From: Nitrospira sp. | GTDB lineage: Bacteria > Nitrospirota > Nitrospiria > Nitrospirales > Nitrospiraceae | Length of the DNA stretch: 6,019 nucleotides | Direction: 5' to 3' | Assembly (NCBI GenBank): GCA_016873525.1 | Contig: VGXD01000137.1 | Span: 1-6,019 of the forward strand | Part shown: piece by piece, positions 1-5,687 of the stretch | Layout of the letters: every line of letters starts with the position of its first letter | Position numbering within the stretch: the stretch's first letter is position 1 | Translations under genes and position numbers: made by a program | Notes under the pieces: model-generated | Told to the model about the DNA's origin: nothing | The model's database searches: none | The model's input: only the letters and a program-made list of their open reading frames with translations

Positions 1-253
1 CGCCAAACACCTCCGCGCACCCGCATGATGCGCCCTGGACGACATCGCGAACCGATTGGTAGAGGCCGTTGGCTGGATGCGAGAGCTTGGCCAGTTCAGC
101 CGGCCAGCGTGTGCCGGTCCCGTTGAAGACCAGGGCCACGTCGTCCCCCTTCTGCTTGCATTCGGCCGCCAGCGCCAGAGCGTTAAAGACTCGCCCGAGC
201 GCTTCTTCTGAACCGTGTTTTGGATCGGACAGGATAATGATGGCCGTTTTCAT
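1..253 (-). CDS. DsrE-family protein, partial (C-terminus beyond left edge)
   Basis: The first 84 residues are visible, beginning MKTAIIILSDPKHGSEEALG. The hydrophobic first strand, the amphipathic helix that follows (about 15-33), the second strand GDDVALVFNGTGT (36-48) and the cysteine pair in ASCGCAEVFG (75-84) fit the DsrE/DsrF-like fold. Family members are small cytoplasmic proteins, some of which carry sulfur on a conserved cysteine. Cys77 and Cys79 lie where such a cysteine is expected, but a sulfur-transfer role here is inference. The ATG at 253 is preceded by AAAGGAG with about 7 bases spacing, a strong ribosome binding site inside the end of the upstream YHS gene. Start and upstream stop overlap as ATGA (253-250), so the two genes are almost certainly co-transcribed and probably translationally coupled. 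The family assignment is fairly secure; the substrate is unknown. Confidence 0.75.
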   Translation of the reverse strand, partial: MKTAIIILSDPKHGSEEALGRVFNALALAAECKQKGDDVALVFNGTGTRWPAELAKLSHPANGLYQSVRDVVQGASCGCAEVFG

Positions 254-711
254 GGTCGATCTCCTTTCAGAACAATGTGGTGAATGGGCACGCCGATTTC
301 GCTAATGTCCTCGACGCCTGGTCGCTTCATCGCGGGCCAGTTGGCATCGGCCTTTCCAATGAAGCCGGAGATATCCTGCCCCCAGGCGGCCTCGATCTCC
401 TTGTTGTAGTTCACGTAGAGCTTCCCGCCGACCACTTTCCACACCTCGGCATCGCCGTCGAAGCGCTTGGCCTGGCTGATCCCCCAGGCACAGTATCCGC
501 CATATTGCGGCGCATACCGTTCCGGATCGGCCGCGAACAGGTCGCGGTGGACCGCGCTCACGAACCGCCACGTCGCATCGGCATACTCAAGGACGAATTC
601 CGTTCGACCCTCGACCGCTCTGCCGTCCGTGAAATAGGCGACCGGGTCGTAGCCTTTCAGAGCCAAATCTCCCAGCAAGGTCTTGTTGATCTTGCGCGAC
701 GTCTGCACCAT
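250..711 (-). CDS. YHS-domain protein
   Basis: A 153-residue protein with a YHS domain over about residues 18-105: LALKGYDPVAYFTDG (16-30), then LFAADPERYAPQYGGYCAWG (59-78) and WKVVGGKLYVNYN (91-103). These match the usual pattern of a GYDPVAYF motif, a YaPqyGGyCa core and a kLYlNYN strand. YHS domains are small, often metal-associated modules; the function of stand-alone members of about 150 residues is poorly known. Many relatives carry a signal peptide, but none is seen here, so this copy is probably cytoplasmic. There is one cysteine (Cys74), in the conserved core. The ATG at 711 was chosen because homology begins just after it and AAGGCGGAG lies upstream. The frame stays open to 840, but that stretch has no domain-like sequence and crosses the predicted sigma54 promoter. 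The stop overlaps the DsrE start (ATGA), indicating one operon. Confidence 0.85.
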   Translation of the reverse strand: MVQTSRKINKTLLGDLALKGYDPVAYFTDGRAVEGRTEFVLEYADATWRFVSAVHRDLFAADPERYAPQYGGYCAWGISQAKRFDGDAEVWKVVGGKLYVNYNKEIEAAWGQDISGFIGKADANWPAMKRPGVEDISEIGVPIHHIVLKGDRP

Positions 712-782
712 GGTTCTCCGCCTTAACAAGGCAATTGATTGCTGTGCTTTTCTGCGCGAAGGCCATCGCACCGCCTCACTAC

Positions 783-799
783 AGCAAGACGGGCACCAG
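783..799 (-). promoter_or_regulatory. Sigma54 (-24/-12) promoter of the YHS-DsrE operon
   Basis: Read on the minus strand the element is CTGGTGCCCGTCTTGCT. The invariant GG (797-796) and GC (785-784) are separated by exactly 10 bases, inside CTGG and TTGCT contexts, as in the sigma54 consensus YTGGCACGNNNNTTGCW. Matches are strong at both ends and weaker in the CACG part (TGCC). Transcription would start near 772, giving a leader of about 61 bases before the YHS ATG at 711. The IHF-type site and tandem dyads upstream, and a sigma54 activator gene next door, support the call. This is a pattern match with no experimental evidence. Confidence 0.7.
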
Positions 800-838
800 A
801 CAGCACGGAAGGCAGCATCGAAGCTAACGGTACCGTAC

Positions 839-851
839 AATCAAACATTTG
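839..851 (+). promoter_or_regulatory. Putative IHF binding site
   Basis: AATCAAACATTTG fits the IHF consensus WATCAANNNNTTR at every defined position and has A/T-rich flanks on the 851-870 side. It lies between the sigma54 promoter (783-799) and the tandem dyads (900-930), where DNA bending usually brings an enhancer-bound activator onto sigma54 polymerase. The consensus is loose enough to occur by chance, so position is the main support. Confidence 0.55.
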
Positions 852-898
852 TGACTTCAAAAATATGGGCGCTGTTGATTCAAAAGCGAGCCAGAGTC

Positions 899-933
899 CA
901 CGAAATATCGTAGGCTCACGAAATACCGTGGCT
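899..933. promoter_or_regulatory. Tandem dyad repeats, probable activator (enhancer) sites
   Basis: Two near-identical units lie head to tail: CACGAAATATCGTAGGCT (899-916) and CACGAAATACCGTGGCT (917-933). They differ by one T/C change and one missing base. Each is a dyad: ACGA-AATA-TCGT (900-911) in the first, CACG-N6-CGTG (917-930) in the second, with centres 18 bases apart. They lie about 134 and 152 bases upstream of the predicted sigma54 start, typical of upstream activating sequences for NtrC-type activators. The likely binder is the regulator encoded at 958-2526, whose stop codon is only 25 bases away. A role as hairpins ending the regulator transcript is possible, but no T-run follows on the minus strand. 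Confidence 0.55.
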
Positions 934-957
934 GTGCGGGTAGCTACGAAGGTTGGG

Positions 958-2526
958 CTAGTTGGGGCGTTTAATGCCGAGCTTCTGCATGCGTGAGCGG
1001 AGAGTGTTGGGATGGAGGCCCAGACGAAGGGCGGCGCCGCGATGGCCTTCGATCACCCATTCAGCCTCAGTAAGCACCTGGAGTATGTGGACACGCGCGA
1101 CATCGTCGAGCGTGCCGGCCGCCGGACTCTGGGCGGAGGCGCGAGGGAGGAGCAGCTGGTCGTCAATCTGCACGACCGGGCCGTCGGCGAGAATGAGCGC
1201 CCGTTCGATCACGTTTTCCAATTCCCGCACATTGCCGGGCCAGGGATAGCGCGCGAGTCGCGCCATCGTGTCTTGGGAAACGCCGTCCACCCGCTTGCCC
1301 AGCTTTTTGGCAAGCTTGTCCAGGAAGAACGAGGCCAGCAGGGGAATATCCGAGGGGCGCGCACGGAGCGGTGGGACCTCGAGGGGGAACACGTTCAACC
1401 GATACAGCAAATCCGCGCGGAAGTCGCCGGCCACTACCGCTTCGTTCAAGTTCCGGTTCGTCGCGGCAATCACGCGCACGTCCGTATTCAACAACTGGCT
1501 GCCGCCCACTCGCTCGAACTCCCGCTCTTGCAGAACCCGCAGGAGCTTGACCTGCGCGTCGAGGGGCAGCTCCCCGACTTCATCCAGAAAGATCGTGCCG
1601 CCGTCGGCCAGCTCGAACCGGCCGAGCCGCCGGGCGACGGCGCCGGTGAACGCGCCCTTCTCGTGGCCGAACAGCTCGCTCTCCACCAAATTGGCCGGAA
1701 TCGCGCCGCAGTTGACGCGGACCAGCGGGCGGGCATTGCGGGGACTGAGGTGATGGATGGCCCGGGCCAGCGCCTCCTTGCCGGTGCCGGTTTCGCCGAG
1801 CAGCAGCACGGTCGAGTCGGTCGGCGCCACCTGCTCGATTTTGCGCAGGACAGCTTTGATGGCGTCGCTGGTGCCGACGATGTCCTTGAAATTGTGCTGG
1901 AGGGTGATTTCTTCGCGCAGATAGAGATTCTCGGCCTGGAGCCGGTTTTTCATCTGCTCCACTTCCGCGAACAGCTGCGCGTTTTTGATGGCGACGGCGG
2001 CTTGATTGGCGAAGACCGCCAGGCGGTCGAATTCGTGCTGCGCCATGGGCCGCCGCCCGAACATCGCCAGCACCCCCAGCAATTCCTTCCGAAAGAGCAG
2101 CGGGTGGCCCGCGAACGAGCGCAGCCCGTTGTCCGCCATCCATTGCTTGTTCGGCAACCGCTCGTCGCCTTGGATATCGTTGGTCGAGAGCGGCCCCCAG
2201 CCTTGCGCGATCCGGCCGATCTTGAGCGCGCCGAGGGGAATCCGGCGGTACTCGCCGTCGAGGTTCCGGTAGAGGCCGGCGCTGGCTTTCAGGTGGAGGC
2301 AGCGTTCGCGGTTCGCACAGTCCGCCGCCTTGTGACAGTCCGCGCAGAGGTCGCCGGGCCCCAAGAGCCAGATGCGGGCGAAGGCCGCGTCCAGGTCGTT
2401 GACGAGCCCCTGCGTGATCGTCGTGAGGACGACGTGCAAGTCCAGGCTGGAGGTCATCTGAAGCGCAATCCGCTCCAGCATGTCGGCGGGCTTGGCGGAT
2501 GGATGATCGTGAGGCAGGTCGTCCAT
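958..2526 (-). CDS. GAF-domain sigma54-dependent transcriptional activator (NtrC/NifA/FhlA type)
   Basis: A 522-residue bacterial enhancer-binding protein, numbered from the ATG at 2526. An N-terminal GAF sensor (about 20-185) contains four clustered cysteines (Cys61, 64, 70, 76) just before CLHLKASAG, so it may bind a metal, an Fe-S centre or a redox signal. A short helical linker (about 183-205) leads to a full AAA+ domain: Walker A GETGTGKE (244-251), the sigma54-contacting loop GAFTGA (291-296), Walker B FLDEVGE (313-319) and FRADLLYRLNVFPL (369-382) with the arginine-finger region. A Fis-type helix-turn-helix closes the protein (about 490-516, ending LGLHPNTLRSRMQKLGI). All ATPase motifs are intact, so it should be an active sigma54 activator. 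It follows the HEAT-repeat gene after 8 bases, implying co-transcription. The start is uncertain: ATG 2562 or TTG 2577 would overlap the upstream gene, and none of these has a strong ribosome binding site. The likely target is the adjacent YHS-DsrE operon (inference). Confidence 0.93.
   Translation of the reverse strand: MDDLPHDHPSAKPADMLERIALQMTSSLDLHVVLTTITQGLVNDLDAAFARIWLLGPGDLCADCHKAADCANRERCLHLKASAGLYRNLDGEYRRIPLGALKIGRIAQGWGPLSTNDIQGDERLPNKQWMADNGLRSFAGHPLLFRKELLGVLAMFGRRPMAQHEFDRLAVFANQAAVAIKNAQLFAEVEQMKNRLQAENLYLREEITLQHNFKDIVGTSDAIKAVLRKIEQVAPTDSTVLLLGETGTGKEALARAIHHLSPRNARPLVRVNCGAIPANLVESELFGHEKGAFTGAVARRLGRFELADGGTIFLDEVGELPLDAQVKLLRVLQEREFERVGGSQLLNTDVRVIAATNRNLNEAVVAGDFRADLLYRLNVFPLEVPPLRARPSDIPLLASFFLDKLAKKLGKRVDGVSQDTMARLARYPWPGNVRELENVIERALILADGPVVQIDDQLLLPRASAQSPAAGTLDDVARVHILQVLTEAEWVIEGHRGAALRLGLHPNTLRSRMQKLGIKRPN
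2299..2346 (-). other. Four-cysteine cluster in the GAF sensor domain
   Basis: These codons encode C-x2-C-x5-C-x5-C (residues 61-76 from the ATG at 2526; segment CADCHKAADCANRERC). The compact spacing suggests a bound metal or iron-sulfur centre, or a thiol switch, within the sensor domain. The ligand cannot be read from sequence. Confidence 0.5.
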
Positions 2527-2534
2527 GCTGGGCG

Positions 2535-3614
2535 TTAGCTGTATTGGTCTTCCGTGTAGCATTGCTTGATCGCCCAAAATACCGCTTCCTTGAGTTTTTT
2601 GATCTGGGGGTCGGGAGGATCGGTCCGAATCTTCTGCAACTTCCGGTCGAGCGCGAAGAGCGGTTCGACGGAACGTTTGTCCGGGAGTTTGCCGAGAGCC
2701 CAGGCGATCTCGGTCTGGACGGTGATGTCGATGCCGGGCGCATCCAGCATTTCCAGCAGGGGCGGAATAATGCTGGGGTCGCCGTGCAAGGCGCCCACTT
2801 GCCCCAGCCCCTTGGCCGCGGCGGCTTGCAGGTCCGGTTGCTTGGAGGTTTTCAGGATGTCGATCAGGATCGGAATGCCGTCCTTGCCGATGTTTCCGAG
2901 CGCGACCGCGGCCTGCTTGGCCAGGTCCTTGTCCTTGAGGGCTTCCTTCAATTGCGGCAGGGCTTCATGCGAGAGCATGTCGCCCAGGAGGGCAATCACG
3001 CGAAGCTTGCGGATCTCGTTGGTGCCGGGCGCGTCCAGCATTTTCATGAGGCGGTCCGCCTGGCCCCATTCGGCGGTCAGGAGCACCGGGAAGTCGTACT
3101 GATCGAGACGATTTTTGAGCGCGGCCATGGCATGGGCGCCGGGATCGCCGGCGTTGGCCTTCTGGGCGGCCTCCGCCGCATCCTCGAAGTCCGTGCGCAC
3201 TTCCTTCTGCCATTTGATTTTCATGTTGCCGAGCAGGTAGGTGAGCTGGCAGGCGGGGCCTTTCCACACACGCGAGGGCGAGTCGGGCAGGTCGGCGTCG
3301 CTGCCCATCGTTGCCGTGCCCTCCCAGGTCTTGCGTTGCTCGCATTTCACCCTCAAGACGACGTCGTGCGGGCGGGCTGGCTCGGTGACGACGGTGTAGC
3401 CGACCTCGTGCAGGCGGCGTACGACTACCTCGGCGAGGGCGGTCTGGTCTCCCTGGCCCTTGTCGGTGAGGGCCAGGACCTCCACCAGGACCGTCTGGGC
3501 CTTGGCCAGGTGGTCTCGTTGCTCGGCGGTGAAGTACTCGCGATAAGCCCAGCTCGTTCCGCTCGCAAGCGCGAGCAGCAGGGCGATGGCGGCTATACGC
3601 AGCCTGTTCGTCAT
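2535..3614 (-). CDS. Exported HEAT-repeat protein
   Basis: A 359-residue protein starting MTNRLRIAAIALLLALASG, a clear signal peptide (basic start, hydrophobic core about 7-18, likely cleavage after SWA at 23), so it is probably periplasmic. Residues about 35-145 form a mixed alpha/beta segment with Cys91 and Cys122 that I do not recognise. From about 180 to 320 come HEAT-like helical pairs, for example LPQLKEALKDKDLAKQAAVA (219-238), IPILIDILKTSK (247-258) with AAAAKGLGQVG (264-274), and IIPPLLEMLDAPG (282-294) with EIAWALGKL (302-310). HEAT arrays are protein-binding scaffolds; the partner is unknown. The ATG at 3614 has a very good ribosome binding site (GGAGGAGG, about 7 bases upstream). 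The stop is 8 bases before the chosen regulator start, so the two form an operon. That link suggests the exported protein belongs to the stress or redox response governed by the regulator, which is inference. Confidence 0.85.
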   Translation of the reverse strand: MTNRLRIAAIALLLALASGTSWAYREYFTAEQRDHLAKAQTVLVEVLALTDKGQGDQTALAEVVVRRLHEVGYTVVTEPARPHDVVLRVKCEQRKTWEGTATMGSDADLPDSPSRVWKGPACQLTYLLGNMKIKWQKEVRTDFEDAAEAAQKANAGDPGAHAMAALKNRLDQYDFPVLLTAEWGQADRLMKMLDAPGTNEIRKLRVIALLGDMLSHEALPQLKEALKDKDLAKQAAVALGNIGKDGIPILIDILKTSKQPDLQAAAAKGLGQVGALHGDPSIIPPLLEMLDAPGIDITVQTEIAWALGKLPDKRSVEPLFALDRKLQKIRTDPPDPQIKKLKEAVFWAIKQCYTEDQYS

Positions 3615-3729
3615 GAGACACCTCCTCCGAGAGCCAACCCGGGCGACGGTGGCGGAGAGGAACCGTCAGATGATGCGATCGGTCTCGGACCTCACGGCCT
3701 GAAATCCTGCCCCTCTCTTGTACGGTTTA

Positions 3730-3735
3730 AGTATA
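3730..3735 (-). promoter_or_regulatory. Candidate -10 box for the HEAT-regulator operon
   Basis: On the minus strand TATACT matches the sigma70 -10 consensus at five of six positions. It would start transcription near 3723, about 110 bases before the ATG at 3614. The -35 region at 17-18 bases spacing is poor (GGCGAA or TGGCGA), so this is a weak call based on position and the -10 box only. Confidence 0.3.
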
Positions 3736-3744
3736 CCGCCGAAC

Positions 3745-3760
3745 CTGGCGGCTTCGCCAG
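3745..3760. repeat. Perfect 6-bp inverted repeat
   Basis: CTGGCG-GCTT-CGCCAG forms a perfect six-base-pair hairpin with a four-base loop. It sits just upstream of the candidate minus-strand -10 box and has no T-run on either side, so it is not a standard terminator. It could be an operator or mere chance in GC-rich DNA. Confidence 0.35.
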
Positions 3761-3824
3761 CCCGGTCGTCTTGGGTTGCCGTAAAGACCGCTCGTTCCGC
3801 GAACTTGCGCATCGGCGCTTTCTG

Positions 3825-3854
3825 TTGACAGTAAGGCGGTAGGCCCTGTAAAAC
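3825..3854 (+). promoter_or_regulatory. Candidate sigma70 promoter upstream of tRNA-Leu
   Basis: A perfect -35 box TTGACA (3825-3830) is followed after 18 bases by TAAAAC (3849-3854), a four-of-six -10 match. The start would be near 3861, some 250 bases before the tRNA. It could make a long tRNA precursor or a separate small transcript. Confidence 0.35.
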
Positions 3855-4109
3855 GATAGCACAACGTAGCCACGATTGGATGTCTGTCCAGCCGGCATAG
3901 TCGGTCGGTACGGGCAACCGGCCTGTGGAGTCGGAGCGCTCGATTAATGTGGCGAACCTCAACGAGGCGGCTGCCCGGATTTTGAACCGACTTTCGAGGC
4001 CGGCACCTACGCATCATGCTTCGTGTTCCCTGCCCGATGACGGGAGCCTGTTCGTCGGGGCGCCCGTTTCAATTCTCGTTGCACCGGGTCATGGCAATGG
4101 GCCTTGGAC

Positions 4110-4192
4110 GCGAGAGTGGCGGAACCGGCAGACGCGCGAGACTTAGGATCTCGTGGGAAACCGTGGGGGTTCAAGTCCCCCCTCTCGCACCA
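4110..4192 (+). tRNA. tRNA-Leu (anticodon UAG)
   Basis: All arms fold. The acceptor stem is GCGAGAG (4110-4116) with CTCTCGC (4182-4188), discriminator A4189 and encoded CCA (4190-4192). The D stem is GCG/CGC (4119-4121 with 4133-4135). The anticodon stem is CGAGA/TCTCG (4137-4141 with 4149-4153) around loop CTTAGGA, putting TAG at 4144-4146, which reads CUN leucine codons. A variable arm (4154-4164) precedes the T arm, GGGGG-TTCAAGT-CCCCC (4165-4181). It is a class II tRNA with a fairly short variable arm. It lies 114 bases upstream of tig in the same direction. No clear terminator follows, so it may be processed from a transcript that continues into tig. Confidence 0.95.
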
Positions 4193-4210
4193 TTTAAATC
4201 TGACAGGTTT

Positions 4211-4283
4211 CAAGCTGACAAGTGAACAAGCATGAGTAGTAAGGATCTTCTACGGCTTGTCAGCTTGGCTCCTTGTCAGCTTG
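4211..4283. repeat. Three copies of a 12-base word, one inverted, in the tig leader
   Basis: CAAGCTGACAAG (4211-4222) has its exact reverse complement CTTGTCAGCTTG twice downstream, at 4256-4267 and 4272-4283 (16 bases apart). The first copy can pair fully with either of the other two, giving mutually exclusive 12-bp stems. A further related word, CTGACAGG, lies just upstream near 4199, and AACAAGC (4225-4231) can pair with GCTTGTT (4279-4285). No T-run follows, so a terminator is unlikely. It lies between tRNA-Leu and the trigger factor ribosome binding site (4290-4297). Confidence 0.7.
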
Positions 4284-4306
4284 TTAGCTAAAGGAAGTTG
4301 GAAGTT

Positions 4307-5632
4307 ATGAAACTGGAAGTGACGGAACTCGGGCCCATCAAGCGCGCGCTCAAAATCGAAGTCCCCGAAGACGAAGTCAAAAAACACTTCGTGCAAGCCT
4401 ATGCCCAATTGAACAAGCAGGTGCAAATCCCCGGCTTCAGGCCCGGCAAGGCGCCGCAGGCCTTGCTGGAAAAGAAATACGCCAAGACGGTGGAGGAGGA
4501 TGTCGTCCGTCGCTTGATCCCGGACTATTATGAGCGCGCCGTTCGCCAAGCCGGGATCGTGCCGGTGCTGGTGGAAATGCCGCCGCTCGAACGCGCGAAG
4601 ATCAAGAAGGACGCGGCCTTTTCCTTCACGGCGACCGTCGAGATCAAGCCGAAGATCGAACTGCGGGATTATAAGCCGCCCAGCCCGATGTCGCTCAAGC
4701 CGGACAAGCGGACGGTGACCGACGAACAAGTCGACAAGACGCTGGAGGTGTTGCGAGAGCGCCAAGCGGAGCTGCACGCGGCCCCGGCCGGGACGACGCT
4801 GAACGAAGGCGATTACGCCGTCGTCGATGTGGAGGGGTTTCTGGACCTGGCCCCCCTCGAAGGAGCGAAGCAAGACGGGCAGCTTCATCAGGTCGGCTCC
4901 AAGGCCCCCATCCTCGGCATCGAGGTGGACGAGCAACTTCTGGGGAAGAAGGAAGGCGACCGGGTCGAAATCTCCCAGCCCTATCCGGCCTCGCATCCGG
5001 ACCAGCGTCTGGCCGGCAAGACCGTCGTGTTCCGGGTGACGGTGAAGGCGGTGAAGCAGCGGAAGCTGCCGTCGCTGGACGATGAGTTCGCCAAGGACTG
5101 CGGCCCCTACACGTCGTTGGCCGAGTTGAAAGACAAGCTGCGCGCCGAGATGGAGAAGGCGCTGAAGAAGGACATCGAGGACACGCACAAGGACTTCATC
5201 CTCAAGCGATTGGTCGACACCCATCACTTCGAAGTGCCGGAGACGCTGATCGAACGGGAAGTGACGGCGATGGTTCGCCAGGCGATGCAACAGCGGCAAC
5301 GGCAGCGGGCCAGGACCGGGGAGTCCCAGGATCCCGTCTTGCGCCAGGAAGAGGTCCGCGCGCTGCGAGAAGAGAGTCTTCCGGAAGCGACCCGGCGGGT
5401 GAAGGTCGGCCTCATCCTGGAGGCGATTGCGGAAAAGGAAGGCCTGACGGTCGGCGAAGAAGACGTGAAGGCGGAGTGCGAGCGGTTGGCGACGGACCTG
5501 CGAATGGCCCCGGAGGAACTGCGACGCCTCATCGAATCCGGCGGCGAGGAGGCCATCGACGAACTCAAGGGCCGCATCCTGGCAGACAAGTCCTTGGACT
5601 TCGTCTATCGGCATGCCGTGATTCAGGGTTGA
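4307..5632 (+). CDS. tig: Trigger factor (ribosome-associated chaperone)
   Basis: A 441-residue chaperone that docks at the ribosome exit tunnel and shields nascent chains. The N-terminal domain (about 1-130) carries the ribosome-binding signature GFRPGKAP at 43-50, the same positions as in E. coli trigger factor. A PPIase (FKBP-like) domain follows (about 165-250; NEGDYAVVDVEGF, LLGKKEGDRVEI, RLAGKTVVFRVTVKAV), then the helical C-terminal chaperone arms (about 255-441, starting LPSLDDEFAKDCG). Length is normal for the family. The PPIase domain looks degenerate: aromatic positions around the catalytic pocket in E. coli are mostly aliphatic here (for example PILGIE instead of MIPGFE). The ATG at 4307 was preferred over TTG 4298 because the family begins MKLEVTELG-like and AAAGGAAG (4290-4297) is well spaced. 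clpP follows 167 bases downstream, the common tig-clpP order. Confidence 0.97.
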   Translation: MKLEVTELGPIKRALKIEVPEDEVKKHFVQAYAQLNKQVQIPGFRPGKAPQALLEKKYAKTVEEDVVRRLIPDYYERAVRQAGIVPVLVEMPPLERAKIKKDAAFSFTATVEIKPKIELRDYKPPSPMSLKPDKRTVTDEQVDKTLEVLRERQAELHAAPAGTTLNEGDYAVVDVEGFLDLAPLEGAKQDGQLHQVGSKAPILGIEVDEQLLGKKEGDRVEISQPYPASHPDQRLAGKTVVFRVTVKAVKQRKLPSLDDEFAKDCGPYTSLAELKDKLRAEMEKALKKDIEDTHKDFILKRLVDTHHFEVPETLIEREVTAMVRQAMQQRQRQRARTGESQDPVLRQEEVRALREESLPEATRRVKVGLILEAIAEKEGLTVGEEDVKAECERLATDLRMAPEELRRLIESGGEEAIDELKGRILADKSLDFVYRHAVIQG

Positions 5633-5654
5633 GGGGGACGACGGCTTGCCAGGA

Positions 5655-5672
5655 TCGGTCGGGTCGGTCGGG
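5655..5672. repeat. 9-base perfect tandem duplication
   Basis: TCGGTCGGG occurs twice in direct succession in the tig-clpP spacer, 23 bases after the tig stop. No function can be assigned; it may be a slippage product. Confidence 0.6.
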
Positions 5673-5687
5673 GGCGGTTGAAAAATG

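Larger units (their letters stand above)
3615..4109. other. Gene-poor intergenic region between divergent blocks
   Basis: About 495 bases lie between the start of the minus-strand HEAT-repeat gene and the plus-strand tRNA-Leu gene. I see no convincing protein gene: open frames here lack recognisable motifs and good ribosome binding sites. It should contain the promoter of the HEAT-regulator operon and that of the tRNA, and may carry an unannotated transcript. Candidate promoters and hairpins inside it are listed separately. Confidence 0.6.

Noticed and set aside
760..778. Second sigma54-like GG-N10-GC on the minus strand (AGGCGGTGCGATGGC)
   Set aside because: It lacks the TGG and TTGC contexts. 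The element at 783-799 matches far better.
712..840. N-terminal extension of the YHS protein to an ATG at 840
   Set aside because: The added 43 residues show no family similarity or signal peptide, and the start would lie upstream of the predicted transcription start near 772.
2332..2346. CADCH in the GAF domain as a c-type heme motif
   Set aside because: Covalent c-type heme attachment happens outside the cytoplasm, whereas this is a cytoplasmic transcription factor with no signal peptide. The motif is better read as part of the four-cysteine cluster.
1012..2538. Plus-strand open frame of 508 codons antisense to the sigma54 activator
   Set aside because: The minus strand encodes a clear full-length activator with all ATPase motifs. 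The antisense frame has no recognisable domain and is explained by GC-rich codon bias.
3745..3760. Hairpin as a rho-independent terminator
   Set aside because: It has a good stem, but no T-run follows on either strand and there is no gene end nearby to terminate.
2499..3842. Plus-strand open frame of 447 codons over the HEAT-repeat gene
   Set aside because: The opposite strand has a signal peptide, HEAT repeats and a strong ribosome binding site. The plus-strand frame has none of these.
3666..4017. Minus-strand open frames of 96-98 codons in the gene-poor region
   Set aside because: They overlap each other in different frames and lack recognisable motifs and clear ribosome binding sites, so none could be preferred.
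4007..4225. Short open frames on both strands across tRNA-Leu
   Set aside because: They overlie a structurally complete tRNA gene. The translation resembling ERGDLNPHGFPRDPKSRA is a well-known artefact of antisense tRNA sequence.
4250..5614. Minus-strand open frame of 454 codons antisense to tig
   Set aside because: It mirrors the trigger factor gene, has a low-complexity Leu/Arg/His-rich translation and no domain. It is a GC-bias shadow.
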